Assembly: GCF_009662475.1 (NCBI RefSeq)
Contig: NZ_CP045571.1
Coordinates: 742,501 to 806,500 of the forward strand
Source of the DNA: Acidithiobacillus thiooxidans ATCC 19377
GTDB taxonomy: Bacteria > Pseudomonadota > Gammaproteobacteria > Acidithiobacillales > Acidithiobacillaceae
Length of the DNA: 64,000 nt
Direction: 5' to 3'
This document shows positions 1 through 8,640 of the stretch, piece by piece. Below the pieces are notes generated by a model, which searched no databases, was not told the DNA's origin, and was given only the letters and a program-made list of their open reading frames with translations. Each line of letters opens with the position of its first letter. Position 1 is the first letter of the stretch. The translations under genes and the position numbers were made by a program.

Positions 1-2
1 CA

Positions 3-875
3 AATACTTCAGATAATTATGCGAAAGGCTGTATAGCACCGCTAAGCCCTCTGCGTGAGGCTATATGTCACTATAAGCCCAAAAGATGGGTGGATAATCT
101 GAGGCTTTTTGATAGTACATTGGGCAATTATTATGTCCGATATTTGCGATCAGCTGGTGTTGGTACATCTGTGTGTAAGCAATTGCTCAATGGTCATCAA
201 GCCTACGAAAGTCAGATAGAACAATGTGGTAATCATGGTGACTGTGTTTTAAAAGTTATGGATGCTTGGTCTCAAAAGCTGTCAACAATAGAAAAATCCC
301 TGCGCGTACCCATTAAAATGTCCAGTCTGCAGCAGTTTGCGGGTAAGGCATATATTCAGGATGGGTCTAAAACGGTTCCTCTGCTGGAACGGCTGAAGCA
401 AGGGATGGATTTATTTCCTCTGCCCCGACTCGCATTGAAAAATGGCAACGAGTTAATCTGGGGTTTCCAGCCGCATAATGCACAAGTGCAGTCCCTGATG
501 ATTCTTAATCATCAGGGCGATGTGCAGGTCATGGGTCTGGTCGATAACCTTTATCTTGGTATGTCTGGCGGGCAGGCCCCTGCTGGCTTGGACCCCGAAG
601 CTCGACTATCACTTTTAGTCAGGAATCCGGCAGCTCTCAGCGAAAATCTTCCTGCCATTCATGCCTGGGCAGCGGCGAGTCTACTGGGTTTTAATCAGAC
701 TTGTCCCGGCAAGGATCAACAGGCTTGTCAGGCTGCCATGGCGCAGACACTACCCATCAAGGCATACAATCTGAACTGTAAGGTCAAACCTCAGGGGAAC
801 ATCTTGGTGGATCATTGTACCTTGCCATTGCCCTCCGTAAAAAACGATGTTTCTCCAGGCTTATTCTGGCAATGA
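3..875 (+). CDS. Hypothetical cysteine-rich protein, 5' end outside window
   Basis: The reading frame is open back to the window edge, so the N-terminus is missing; a GTG at 90 is the first in-frame start candidate but there is no Shine-Dalgarno before it. About 290 residues are visible. There are two groups of cysteines, one in the N-terminal third (TSVCKQLL and EQCGNHGDC) and one near the C-terminus (QTCPGKDQQAC, LNCKV, DHCTL). Such pairs suggest an exported disulfide-bonded protein, and the first group faintly recalls the LprI type of periplasmic lysozyme inhibitor, but this is only resemblance. No membrane segment or catalytic motif is evident. The gene converges on the agmatine deiminase gene with about 55 bases between stops. 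I do not recognise the family. Confidence 0.6.
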   Translation, partial: NTSDNYAKGCIAPLSPLREAICHYKPKRWVDNLRLFDSTLGNYYVRYLRSAGVGTSVCKQLLNGHQAYESQIEQCGNHGDCVLKVMDAWSQKLSTIEKSLRVPIKMSSLQQFAGKAYIQDGSKTVPLLERLKQGMDLFPLPRLALKNGNELIWGFQPHNAQVQSLMILNHQGDVQVMGLVDNLYLGMSGGQAPAGLDPEARLSLLVRNPAALSENLPAIHAWAAASLLGFNQTCPGKDQQACQAAMAQTLPIKAYNLNCKVKPQGNILVDHCTLPLPSVKNDVSPGLFWQ

Positions 876-930
876 TGCATGTCTTCTGAGCCTATTTGAT
901 TGAGTAAACCCAGATGACTTTGCTCAAACC

Positions 931-1962
931 TTACTCCGGCAGCTGCATGGTTACGCAGTGCAGGCTGCCATGTTGGCGGGCAAGTTCCAGACAGGGGATA
1001 GACACAATCTGACGGTCCGGGAAAGTCGTTTGAAGACGCTGGACGGCAATATGATCCGCAGGATCATCATAGACGGGGAGTAAGACGGCTCCATTGAGGA
1101 TCAAAAAATTGGCATAAGTCAGAGGCAAGCGGTTGTCCTCCTCATCCCATTGCGCCTGTGCCCAGGGGAGGGGAATCAGATGGTAAGCCTGCCCATCATG
1201 ACTGCGCAGGGCGCTGAGTTCCGCAGCCATTTGCTGCAAAGCCGCAAAGTGACTGTCGTTGGGATCATCACAACTTTGATAAGCGATGGTATGCGGATTG
1301 CAAAAGCGCGCCAGAGTATCGATGTGTGCATCGGTATCATCGCCTTCCAGATGCCCACTGTGCAGCCAGAGTACGCGCTGCATGCCAAGCTGCTGGCATA
1401 AGGCGCTTTCAATTTCCGCAGCTGACCATTGTGGATTGCGATTGGCGGAAAGCAGGCAGGCGCTGGTCGTCAGCAAAGTACCATGACCATCACTTTCAAT
1501 ACTGCCGCCTTCCAGCACCATTCCCGAAATTTCCAGGGAACATTTGCCAAAAGCCTGATGGGCATGGAGATGACGCGTAATCTGATTGTCCAGGTCGGCG
1601 CGAAACTTGAGGCCCCAGGCATTAAAGCCAAAATCCAGCAATTTGCGTTCCCCTGCTGAATTCTTAAGGGTGAGTGGTCCGTGATCACGCGCCCAGGAGT
1701 CATTGCTAGGCACCAGATACAGATGGCAGTGGGACATGTTGGCGTGGACATTCTCCAGGCGCCGTTCACAATCCCGTAAACTTTCGCGGTCATGGCAGGC
1801 CACCAGCAGATGCTCGCGCAGACTGATTTCCCTGGCAATCTGCACAAAAACCGGAAGGACCTCATCCAGCCGGAGTGCCCAGTCACTTTCTGGATGGGGC
1901 CAGGTCAGTTGTACACCCCACTGCGGAGCCCATTCGGCGGGGAGTGTATAGTTGGTCTGCAT
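931..1962 (-). CDS. aguA: Agmatine deiminase (porphyromonas-type PAD family)
   Basis: The 343-residue protein should hydrolyse agmatine to N-carbamoylputrescine and ammonia, a cytosolic step from arginine to putrescine. It has the guanidine-modifying pentein motifs in order: WARDHGP at about 90-96, EGGS at 151-154, GHLEGDDTDAHID at 203-215, and the nucleophilic cysteine in SLHCVTMQ at about 336. Length and motif spacing match the family. The start ATG is preceded by a GGAA-type ribosome site. The gene stands alone, without an adjacent N-carbamoylputrescine amidase (aguB). The family also includes peptidylarginine deiminases, but a bacterial enzyme of this size without a signal peptide is most likely AguA. 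Confidence 0.9.
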   Translation of the reverse strand: MQTNYTLPAEWAPQWGVQLTWPHPESDWALRLDEVLPVFVQIAREISLREHLLVACHDRESLRDCERRLENVHANMSHCHLYLVPSNDSWARDHGPLTLKNSAGERKLLDFGFNAWGLKFRADLDNQITRHLHAHQAFGKCSLEISGMVLEGGSIESDGHGTLLTTSACLLSANRNPQWSAAEIESALCQQLGMQRVLWLHSGHLEGDDTDAHIDTLARFCNPHTIAYQSCDDPNDSHFAALQQMAAELSALRSHDGQAYHLIPLPWAQAQWDEEDNRLPLTYANFLILNGAVLLPVYDDPADHIAVQRLQTTFPDRQIVSIPCLELARQHGSLHCVTMQLPE

Positions 1963-2046
1963 AGTGAATTCCTTCCAGAGGCGATGCCTACATCATAGGC
2001 AATTCGGGGGTTTCCGTCAGCCATGCAGGCAGGCTAAACTGTCCGC

Positions 2047-2754
2047 ATGGCGCATTCCAGCGAACGTTTAGATCATCTGCTTTCCCGACTGGGTTATTGT
2101 AGCCGTTCGGAAGTGCGTGATTTACTGCGCGAAGGGCGCGTGTCAGTGGATGGAATGCCGCTGCGCAAGGCCGCTACCAAGGTAGATCCAGCTACTGTGC
2201 AAATCGATGAAGAGCCTCTGGATCATCCCTATCCCCTTTATGTGCTGTATCACAAACCCCTCGGCAAGGTCTGCGCGCATGATGATCCTCGTGCCATTTA
2301 TCAGGATTTTCCACCGCGATGGCGTTATCGGCGACCCAGCTTCAGCAGTGTCGGACGACTGGATCGGGAAACCAGCGGTGTGTTGTTGCTGACCGATGAT
2401 GGAGACTGGCTGCATCGTTGGACCAGTCCCCGCTATGCAATTCCGCGCCGGTATCGAGTGACTTTGCAAAATCCTTTGCAGGGGCATGAAGCCGGCATAC
2501 TGGCTTCGGGCACCTTGCTGCTGGAGGGAGAGCACAGCCCGTGCAAAGTGGCAGAAATGATCCCGCTCGACACGACTGAACTACAATTGACCCTCCATGA
2601 AGGACGTTATCACGAAGTGCGGCGTATGTTTGCAGCTCTGGATAATTTGGTGTTGAGCCTGCATCGGGAGGCATTCGGACCTTTCACTTTGGATGATCTG
2701 GCTCCAGGACAGTGGCGGGAACTCAGCGAAATCGAACGGCAAATGGAGTCATAA
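2047..2754 (+). CDS. rsuA: 16S rRNA pseudouridine synthase, RsuA family
   Basis: The 235-residue protein belongs to the RsuA/RluB/RluE group, which isomerises uridine to pseudouridine in rRNA. An S4 RNA-binding domain occupies about residues 5-55 (RLDHLLSRLGYCSRSE). The catalytic domain has the GRLDRETSG motif with the nucleophilic aspartate at about 106, and a C-terminal EGRYHEVRRM motif typical of the group. The small size and C-terminal sequence favour RsuA (U516 of 16S rRNA) over the longer RluB. Its stop lies 2 bases before the ATG of the Nudix gene, so the two are probably cotranscribed. Confidence 0.88.
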   Translation: MAHSSERLDHLLSRLGYCSRSEVRDLLREGRVSVDGMPLRKAATKVDPATVQIDEEPLDHPYPLYVLYHKPLGKVCAHDDPRAIYQDFPPRWRYRRPSFSSVGRLDRETSGVLLLTDDGDWLHRWTSPRYAIPRRYRVTLQNPLQGHEAGILASGTLLLEGEHSPCKVAEMIPLDTTELQLTLHEGRYHEVRRMFAALDNLVLSLHREAFGPFTLDDLAPGQWRELSEIERQMES

Positions 2755-2756
2755 TC

Positions 2757-3206
2757 ATGGTCTGGAAGCCGCATGTGACGGTTGCTGCAATTGTGGAGCA
2801 AGACGGGCGTTTTTTGCTGGTCGAAGAAATGGTAGAAGGACGCCGATGTTTCAATCAGCCTGCGGGTCACTGGGACCCTGGTGAAACCCTGCTTGACGCA
2901 GTCGTACGAGAAACCCTGGAAGAAACGGCCTATGCCTTTGAGCCCGAATATCTCACGGGCATTTATCATTGGGAACACCCCGCCAAAGATTTGACCTACC
3001 TGCGTTTTGCTTTTGGCGGGAAGTTGGGTGACCAGCGTCCAGACTACACGCTGGATACCGGAATTATTGGTCCGGTGTGGATGACTCCGGCAGAAATACA
3101 GGCGCAGAGCGGACACCTGCGAAATGTCATGGTGCAGCGTTGTATGGCGGATTATCTGGCCGGGAATCGCTATCCTCTAGAAATTTTACACAGTCTGACA
3201 GACTGA
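2757..3206 (+). CDS. nudJ: Nudix hydrolase, NudJ-like
   Basis: This 149-residue protein begins with WKPHVTVAAIV, very like NudJ, a nucleoside di- and triphosphate phosphatase that also acts on hydroxymethylpyrimidine pyrophosphate. The Nudix box is at about residues 36-58 (GHWDPGE, then RETLEETAY). The usual glycine near the end of the box is alanine here; the metal-binding RE and EE residues are intact. I chose the ATG at 2757 because it matches the family N-terminus and lies 2 bases after the rsuA stop. A longer frame begins inside rsuA but adds unrelated residues. The pairing with rsuA fits a short housekeeping operon. Confidence 0.85.
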   Translation: MVWKPHVTVAAIVEQDGRFLLVEEMVEGRRCFNQPAGHWDPGETLLDAVVRETLEETAYAFEPEYLTGIYHWEHPAKDLTYLRFAFGGKLGDQRPDYTLDTGIIGPVWMTPAEIQAQSGHLRNVMVQRCMADYLAGNRYPLEILHSLTD

Positions 3207-3255
3207 CGTTGGCTCTGCCTCGTGCTATATTGGGCAAAAGGCATCGGTAGAGACG

Positions 3256-3783
3256 ATGAATATGATAGACGCAGACGGCTATCGCCCCAATGTGGGCATG
3301 ATTATTTGCAACGAACACAATCAGGTGTTGTGGGCCAAACGCCGGGGTGAGAATGCCTGGCAGTTTCCGCAAGGTGGAATTGATCATGCAGAAACACCAG
3401 AACAAGCCATGTTCCGTGAGCTCGAAGAGGAAGTGGGTACGGCCAAGGTCTGTATTCTTGGGCGGACTCAGGGGTGGCTGCGTTACGAGGTTCCCTGTTC
3501 CCGGCATCGTGCCCAGCGGCGTCGTTATCGCGGGCAGAAACAAATCTGGTTTTTGCTGCGTTTCGAAGGCGATGAGGCGGAAATAAACACCTTGACGACT
3601 CAGCACCCCGAGTTTGAAACCTGGCGCTGGGTGGATTACTGGATGCCTGCCCGGGAAATCATCGCCTTTAAACGGCGGGTTTACTGGCAGGCATTGCAGG
3701 AATTGGCCCCGCTGATTAATGTGGGACCGCCTCCTGCCGATGCTGCTGAGTCTAAGAGAAAAGTTTCCCCTTCAGCAGGTTAA
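3256..3783 (+). CDS. rppH: RNA pyrophosphohydrolase RppH
   Basis: RppH removes pyrophosphate from the 5' triphosphate end of transcripts and so starts mRNA decay. The N-terminus (MIDADGYRPNVGMIICN) closely matches the E. coli enzyme, which suggests that the true start may be the second ATG at 3262. The Nudix box is canonical, GGIDHAETPEQ followed by RELEEEVGT, at about residues 40-62. The WAKRRGENAWQFPQGG stretch just before it is an RppH hallmark. At 175 residues it is of normal length. The stop lies 25 bases from the convergent ychF stop. Confidence 0.93.
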   Translation: MNMIDADGYRPNVGMIICNEHNQVLWAKRRGENAWQFPQGGIDHAETPEQAMFRELEEEVGTAKVCILGRTQGWLRYEVPCSRHRAQRRRYRGQKQIWFLLRFEGDEAEINTLTTQHPEFETWRWVDYWMPAREIIAFKRRVYWQALQELAPLINVGPPPADAAESKRKVSPSAG

Positions 3784-3808
3784 GCCCCTGGCTCAACAGG
3801 TCTCCATC

Positions 3809-4900
3809 TCACACGTTAAACAAAAAATTCAGTACGTCGCCATCATGGACGACATAATCCTTACCTTCCGCACGCATTCTGCCCGCTTCCTTGGCACCAT
3901 GCTCGCCTCGGTACTGAACGAAATCCGCGTAGGCGATAGTCTGGGCGCGAATGAAACCCCGCTCGAAATCACTATGAATGACGCCAGCTGCCTGGGGGGC
4001 AGTGGCCCCGATGGGAATGGTCCAGGCCCGTACTTCCTTGACGCCAGCCGTAAAATAGGTCTGCAGGCCCAGCAGGCCATAGGCGGCGCGGATGATACGA
4101 TTCAGCCCCGGTTCTTCCAGTCCGAGGTCCTGCAGAAAGGCGCTTTGCTCTTCAGCTTCCAGTTCAGCCAGTTCGGATTCAATGGCTGCACACACCGGAA
4201 CTACGCTGGCATGGCGTTCGCCCGCCCAGGCTTCCAGAAGCGGGCGCCAGGGTCCATCCTGAATTTCATCTTCAGCCACGTTGGCAATGACCATCATGGG
4301 TTTCATGGTGAGCAAAAACAGGCCGCGCAAATGGGCTTTTTCTTCAGCACTCATGCTGAGACTCGCGGCAGGTTTGCCACTATTGAGATGCGGTAGCAGG
4401 CGGGTCATGGCAGCGGCTTCGGCGACGGCATCCTTGTTGCCACCCTTGGCCTGGCGGGCAACCCGCGCCTGAGCTTTTTCGACCGTACTGATATCCGCCA
4501 GAATCAGCTCCGTCAATACAGTATCCAGATCGGCCACCGGGTCCACCTGACCGCTGACATGAACGACGTTGGGATCTTCAAAGCAGCGCGTAACCAGGGC
4601 AATAGCGTCCGTTTCCCGAATGTGGGCCAGAAACTGGTTGCCCAAACCCTCGCCCTGGGCAGCGCCCGCCACCAGCCCGGCAATATCCACAAACTCCATG
4701 GTGGCCGGAACCACATTTTGGGGCTTGACGATTTCAATCAGCGCCTGCAGCCGGGGGTCCGGCACGGATACCAGACCAACATTGGGTTCTATGGTGCAGA
4801 AAGGATAATTTTCAGCAGCGATACCGGCTTTGGTGATCGCATTGAACAGGGTGGATTTGCCCACATTGGGGAGACCGACGATGCCACAGGCCAAAGCCAT
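3809..4900 (-). CDS. ychF: Redox-responsive ATPase YchF (Obg family)
   Basis: YchF is a ribosome-associated Obg-family P-loop NTPase that prefers ATP. The 363-residue protein has the P-loop [11 protein letters not shown] at residues 8-18, the switch-region motif [18 protein letters not shown] at about 71-88, a coiled-coil arm in the middle, and a C-terminal TGS-like domain ending in [13 protein letters not shown], which is diagnostic for YchF. It follows pth with a 9-base gap, a pairing found in many proteobacteria, and is the last gene of the mrdA-rplY-pth-ychF run. Confidence 0.96.
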   Translation of the reverse strand: MALACGIVGLPNVGKSTLFNAITKAGIAAENYPFCTIEPNVGLVSVPDPRLQALIEIVKPQNVVPATMEFVDIAGLVAGAAQGEGLGNQFLAHIRETDAIALVTRCFEDPNVVHVSGQVDPVADLDTVLTELILADISTVEKAQARVARQAKGGNKDAVAEAAAMTRLLPHLNSGKPAASLSMSAEEKAHLRGLFLLTMKPMMVIANVAEDEIQDGPWRPLLEAWAGERHASVVPVCAAIESELAELEAEEQSAFLQDLGLEEPGLNRIIRAAYGLLGLQTYFTAGVKEVRAWTIPIGATAPQAAGVIHSDFERGFIRAQTIAYADFVQYRGEHGAKEAGRMRAEGKDYVVHDGDVLNFLFNV

Positions 4901-4909
4901 AAAAAACTC

Positions 4910-5479
4910 CTAATCGCTGTGCAGGGTTTTCTGGGCCGCATCACTGCGACCATCAAGAAATTCCGGAAGAACCGCCAGGCTGCGATCAATTGCCAGATCA
5001 ATCGCGGATTTATCCATTGTCGAAGGCGCGCCCAGTACATAATGAATCACGGCATCCTTGTGTCCAGGATGGCCGATGCCAAGGCGCAGGCGCCAGTAAT
5101 CCCGCGTACCCAGCGCCCGATCCAGATCGCGCAGGCCGTTATGCCCGCCATGTCCGCCACTCCATTTCAAACGCGCCGTGCCGGGCGGTAGATCGAGCTC
5201 GTCGTGTATCACTAAAATACGCGCCGCCGGCACCTTGTAAAAAGCGGCCATGGCCTGGACCGGCGCACCGCTGCGATTCATGAAATCCTGGGGCAGGCAC
5301 AAGCCCAGTTGTTGTCCGGAATTTTGCGTAGTTGCTGCCAGACAATGCCAGCGTGATTCCAAACGTAAAGACGCTCCAGCCTTTTCTGCAAAGGTCTGGA
5401 GCGCCCAGAAACCGGCGTTGTGACGGGTGCGGGCGTATTCTGCCCCGGGATTTCCCAGCCCCGCCAGCAACCAGTCCAT
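4910..5479 (-). CDS. pth: Peptidyl-tRNA hydrolase
   Basis: Pth hydrolyses the ester bond of peptidyl-tRNAs that drop off ribosomes, recycling tRNA. The 189-residue protein carries the family signatures GLGNPGAEYARTRHNAGF with the catalytic histidine at 20, LPQDFMNRSG with the substrate-binding asparagine, and VIHDELDLPPG with the aspartate at about 92. It lies 6 bases downstream of rplY and 9 bases upstream of ychF on the same strand, the conserved rplY-pth-ychF order, so cotranscription is likely. Confidence 0.96.
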   Translation of the reverse strand: MDWLLAGLGNPGAEYARTRHNAGFWALQTFAEKAGASLRLESRWHCLAATTQNSGQQLGLCLPQDFMNRSGAPVQAMAAFYKVPAARILVIHDELDLPPGTARLKWSGGHGGHNGLRDLDRALGTRDYWRLRLGIGHPGHKDAVIHYVLGAPSTMDKSAIDLAIDRSLAVLPEFLDGRSDAAQKTLHSD

Positions 5480-5485
5480 TTTATC

Positions 5486-6103
5486 TCACTCGGCAGCTTC
5501 CGGGGCTTCTTCTTCTGCTTCAGCGCCGGTACGGGGGCTATGAATGGAGACAATTTCCTTATCATCTTCATGCTGGAGCGGAATCAGGATAACACCGGCC
5601 GGCACGCTGATCTGCGACAGATGCAAGCTCTCGCCTTTTTCCAGCTTGGCAATGTCCACTTCGATGGCTTCGGGCAGGCGATCAACCGGTGCTTCCACTT
5701 CCACGTCTGTCAGGGCGCGGTGCAATACGCCACCGGCCTTAATACCCACGCAGGTGTTTTCGTGGAGGAAGTGGATAGGCACGTGCAGACGCACGGTTTC
5801 ACCGGCATGAACCCGCATAAAGTCCATATGCAGGACTTCTTCCTTATAGGGATGCATCTGGATATCGCGGATCAGAGCGGTTTCCTTGCCTTTGGGGAAT
5901 TCGAGAGCGATTACATGGGTATAAGCCCGCTCGTCGGCGAGGAGCTTGCGCAACAGGCGCGCTTCAATACTCAGACCCATCGCTGCCTTGTTATCCCCAT
6001 AAAGTACGGCCGGGACCATGCCTGTACGGCGCAGGCGGCGGCTGGCACGCCGACCATTTTCTTCGCGCGGCATGGCCGCAATTGCAAAATCTGTCATTTT
6101 CAT
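5486..6103 (-). CDS. rplY: 50S ribosomal protein L25 (general stress protein Ctc form)
   Basis: This is the long, two-domain form of bL25 (205 residues). The N-terminal 5S rRNA-binding domain covers about residues 1-93 and the C-terminal TL5/Ctc beta domain about 100-185, followed by an acidic alanine-rich tail. It binds 5S rRNA in the large subunit. The gene follows mrdA by only 6 bases and precedes pth. In most relatives the upstream neighbours are ispE and prs, so a cell-wall gene here is a local rearrangement. Confidence 0.94.
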   Translation of the reverse strand: MKMTDFAIAAMPREENGRRASRRLRRTGMVPAVLYGDNKAAMGLSIEARLLRKLLADERAYTHVIALEFPKGKETALIRDIQMHPYKEEVLHMDFMRVHAGETVRLHVPIHFLHENTCVGIKAGGVLHRALTDVEVEAPVDRLPEAIEVDIAKLEKGESLHLSQISVPAGVILIPLQHEDDKEIVSIHSPRTGAEAEEEAPEAAE

Positions 6104-6109
6104 TACTCC

Positions 6110-8110
6110 TTATTGTACTGTGGATTGAGCGGGGCGAGGGTTGACAGAACCTTTCTCCCCATAACTAAGGGGCGCATCATAATGCGCGCTTGCCGATTGA
6201 GCAACCTTTGCTGGCATTTTTGTGGATAATTTTTGTGGAGCTGGAGCTGGAGCTGGAGCTGGAGCTGGAGCTGGAGCTGGAGCTGGAGCTGGAGCTGGAG
6301 CTGGAGCTGTTTGGTCCGGCTGCAAATACGCCTTAATGACGGCACGAGCTACCGGTAGGGCTTGCCAGGCATTGTACCCGCCATTTTCGACCACCACCGC
6401 TACGGCAATTTTGGGATGATCCACCGGTGCCCAGCCAATAAACAGCGAGTCATTATTGTAAATGGTGCGTCCATTTTTATAGCCCATAGGGACCTGGGCC
6501 GTACCGGTTTTGCCGGCAATGCTGATACCGGGAATGCTCACCGTATGGCAGGTGCCGGTATTGACGCAGGCTTCCATCCCCAGATGCACCGCATGCATGG
6601 CTTCGGTAGAAATATGCAGATTTACGGGCGCGGCATTGGGAATAGGAATAGTCTTGCCGCTTTGCGGGTCAATGAAGGCCTTGGCGACCTGGGGTTGCAC
6701 CAAATAGCCGCCATTGGCGAGGGCAGAAACGGCGCGGACCAATTGTAGCGGCGTTTCCAGTAAATAGCCCTGACCAATACCCAAAATCACCGAGTCACCG
6801 GTGTACCAGGGGGCATGAAGATGTGCGCGTTTCCAGGCCGGAGTCGGGACCAGACCGTTTGCGCCACCGGGCAGATCAATGGGTGTTTTCTGCCCGAAGC
6901 CGAAACGCCAGAGGGTCTTGTCCTGCAAATCAATTCCCATTTTCACGGCCAGCTTGTAGTAGAAAACATCCACTGACCAGGCCAGTGCCTTGGTGATGCC
7001 GGTCTCCCCGAAACCACCCCGATTCCAGTCCCAGTAGGTGTGTCCTCCCAACTGATAATTGCCGGGGCAGTAAGTATGGAAAGCCGGACTGATTACGCCC
7101 TCCTGCACGGCCTGGATGGTATAAAAAGGCTTTGCGCAGGAACCTGGCGGGTACAAGCCATTATCGGCCCGGTTCATGAGCGGACGGCCCGGATTGTTGA
7201 GCAGTGATTGCCAATGCGCATTACTAATGCCGTCCACAAACCAGTTGGCGTTAAAGCTGGGGCTGGTGACCATGGCGAGAATGCCGCCATTATTGGGATC
7301 CATGGCGATGACCGCACCGCGATAGCCTTTCCCCTGTAACGCTTCTGCCCCTGCCTCCTGAACCCGCAGCCGGAGATGGGTCATCAGATTACTACCAGGA
7401 TGAGCAGCGATCTGGCGGAGGGTGCCTACTGGTAAACCCCGGGCGTTAATATCCTTGATTTCATAACCCATGTCGCCACGCAGCTGGCGTTCGTAATAGC
7501 GTTCCAGGCCATTTTTACCAATATAATTGCGACCCACATATTTATTGGCATGAAAATCCTTAAGGTCGGCGGCAGTAATCGGTCCGACATAACCGACGAC
7601 ATGGGAAAACAAGGCGTCATAGGGATAATGGCGGTGCATCATGGCGACAATACGCACGCCCGGCAGTTCCATGGCGCGGACGGATACGGCTGCAATTTGC
7701 GTCGGATTCAGATCAGCCTTCAAAACAATCGGATCAAAGTCCGGCTTGCCAGCGCGCCGTGCGGTAAATTGCTGCAACTCTTCCGGACTCAAGTTCAGAA
7801 GATGCTGCAAAAATTGCAGGCTTTGTTGCAGATGGGGGACCTGATCCGGGGTGATTTCGAGGGCATAGGTGGGCTGATTTTCTGCCAGAACCTCTCCATG
7901 ATCCGCCAGAATCAGGCCCCGAGGCGGAGCCAGGGGCACCAGAGCCACATGATTGTCATAGGCCAGCTCGCGAAATTTGGAGTAATGCAATACCTGCAGG
8001 TCCACTATCCGCAAAACAACCCCCAGTATGGCCAGGAGCATCAACAGTGCCGCAACACCCAGACGAAGGCGAAAACTGCGCGTACGTTTCAATGATTCGG
8101 ATAAGGGCAT
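6110..8110 (-). CDS. mrdA: Penicillin-binding protein 2, elongation transpeptidase
   Basis: PBP2 is the inner-membrane transpeptidase of the elongasome that cross-links peptidoglycan during lateral growth. The 666-residue protein has a cytoplasmic N-terminus, one membrane segment at about 17-38, a dimerisation domain, and a transpeptidase domain with SxxK at S324-C-A-K327, SxD at S379-V-D381 and KTG at 534-536. After the catalytic domain ends near 600 comes a tail of twelve Ala-Pro pairs (602-625) and 41 further residues rich in Ala, Pro and Ser. The tail is coded by a perfect hexanucleotide repeat. The usual partner rodA is not adjacent; rplY follows instead. Confidence 0.93.
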   Translation of the reverse strand: MPLSESLKRTRSFRLRLGVAALLMLLAILGVVLRIVDLQVLHYSKFRELAYDNHVALVPLAPPRGLILADHGEVLAENQPTYALEITPDQVPHLQQSLQFLQHLLNLSPEELQQFTARRAGKPDFDPIVLKADLNPTQIAAVSVRAMELPGVRIVAMMHRHYPYDALFSHVVGYVGPITAADLKDFHANKYVGRNYIGKNGLERYYERQLRGDMGYEIKDINARGLPVGTLRQIAAHPGSNLMTHLRLRVQEAGAEALQGKGYRGAVIAMDPNNGGILAMVTSPSFNANWFVDGISNAHWQSLLNNPGRPLMNRADNGLYPPGSCAKPFYTIQAVQEGVISPAFHTYCPGNYQLGGHTYWDWNRGGFGETGITKALAWSVDVFYYKLAVKMGIDLQDKTLWRFGFGQKTPIDLPGGANGLVPTPAWKRAHLHAPWYTGDSVILGIGQGYLLETPLQLVRAVSALANGGYLVQPQVAKAFIDPQSGKTIPIPNAAPVNLHISTEAMHAVHLGMEACVNTGTCHTVSIPGISIAGKTGTAQVPMGYKNGRTIYNNDSLFIGWAPVDHPKIAVAVVVENGGYNAWQALPVARAVIKAYLQPDQTAPAPAPAPAPAPAPAPAPAPAPAPQKLSTKMPAKVAQSASAHYDAPLSYGEKGSVNPRPAQSTVQ
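6237..6308. repeat. Hexanucleotide tandem repeat, 12 copies, inside mrdA
   Basis: The unit GGAGCT is repeated twelve times without a mismatch on the plus strand. On the coding strand it gives twelve Ala-Pro pairs in PBP2. The unit length keeps the frame, so slipped-strand changes would alter tail length rather than switch the gene off. One other frame on the same strand reads as repeated Gln-Leu and is not a gene. Confidence 0.97.
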
Positions 8111-8186
8111 GGGTGCAACAGACCTGCTTCAATTTGCAAATGACGGAGGTGCTTCGTAAACTCGGTGTCGGAATGTCCGGCTAAAA

Positions 8187-8438
8187 GTGGGTGGCGCAGT
8201 GTTAGAATCCCGATATGAATCCCTGTTTGCAGAGTTGGAGAATGCTATCACGGATTATCGCGGATTGCGTCGACAACTGGAAGGTGACGGACGCAACAAG
8301 CATTCCGTGCAAGCCCTGCAGGCCCAGATTCAAAAGCTGAAAGCAGAAAACCGGATGCTGCAAGAGCGTCAGGAAGAAATCTGCTTACGCCTGAATGATC
8401 TGCTGGCGCAGGTTAATTGCTGGGAAAACGAACTTTGA
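8187..8438 (+). CDS. ZapB-like small coiled-coil protein (TIGR02449 type)
   Basis: The 83-residue protein is almost wholly a predicted coiled coil (LFAELENAITDYRGLRR, then LQAQIQKLKAENRMLQERQ). Small proteins of this type occur just upstream of zapA in many gammaproteobacteria and resemble the divisome factor ZapB, which links ZapA-bound FtsZ to the chromosome terminus system. The start is a GTG at 8187, with a second GTG at 8199 equally possible; no strong ribosome site separates them. The gene is now parted from zapA by the tnpB element, whose end touches its stop codon. Function is inferred from context. Confidence 0.75.
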   Translation: MGGAVLESRYESLFAELENAITDYRGLRRQLEGDGRNKHSVQALQAQIQKLKAENRMLQERQEEICLRLNDLLAQVNCWENEL

Positions 8439-8439
8439 C

Positions 8440-8640
8440 ATCCTCCCCGACATGAATGTCGGGGATTCCTGACTTCACAATCAGGTCTTTCTGCTTCATC
8501 GAAATCAACCCGTTCTACCTTACAGTAGGACAGGACTTACGTTTTCTCCACAGACGAGCTCCGCAAGTCCTGCGGTTAGTACATTACGAGCAGCGTTAAC
8601 ATCCCGATCATGGATGGAACCACATTCGGGACAAGTCCAC
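8440..8640 (-). ncRNA. Probable TnpB guide RNA (omega/reRNA) region
   Basis: In studied TnpB systems the guide scaffold is transcribed from the 3' part of tnpB and the right end, and the guide is read from the flanking DNA past the element border. Here that region spans the last codons of tnpB, about 80 non-coding bases and the terminal hairpin at 8447-8466. The guide would then come from the 3' end of the ZapB-like gene, read on the minus strand. The hairpin is seen; the RNA itself is inferred from the family, and its 5' limit is a guess. Confidence 0.4.

Noticed and set aside
875-931. Hairpin between the first two convergent genes as a terminator
   Set aside because: A 9-bp stem (TTGAGTAAA against TTTGCTCAA) exists but has no T run on either side, so it is too weak to call.
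6103-6345. Minus-strand frame reading as repeated Gln-Leu next to the PBP2 tail
   Set aside because: It is the alternative frame of the hexanucleotide repeat inside mrdA, with no ribosome site and no coding pattern outside the repeat.
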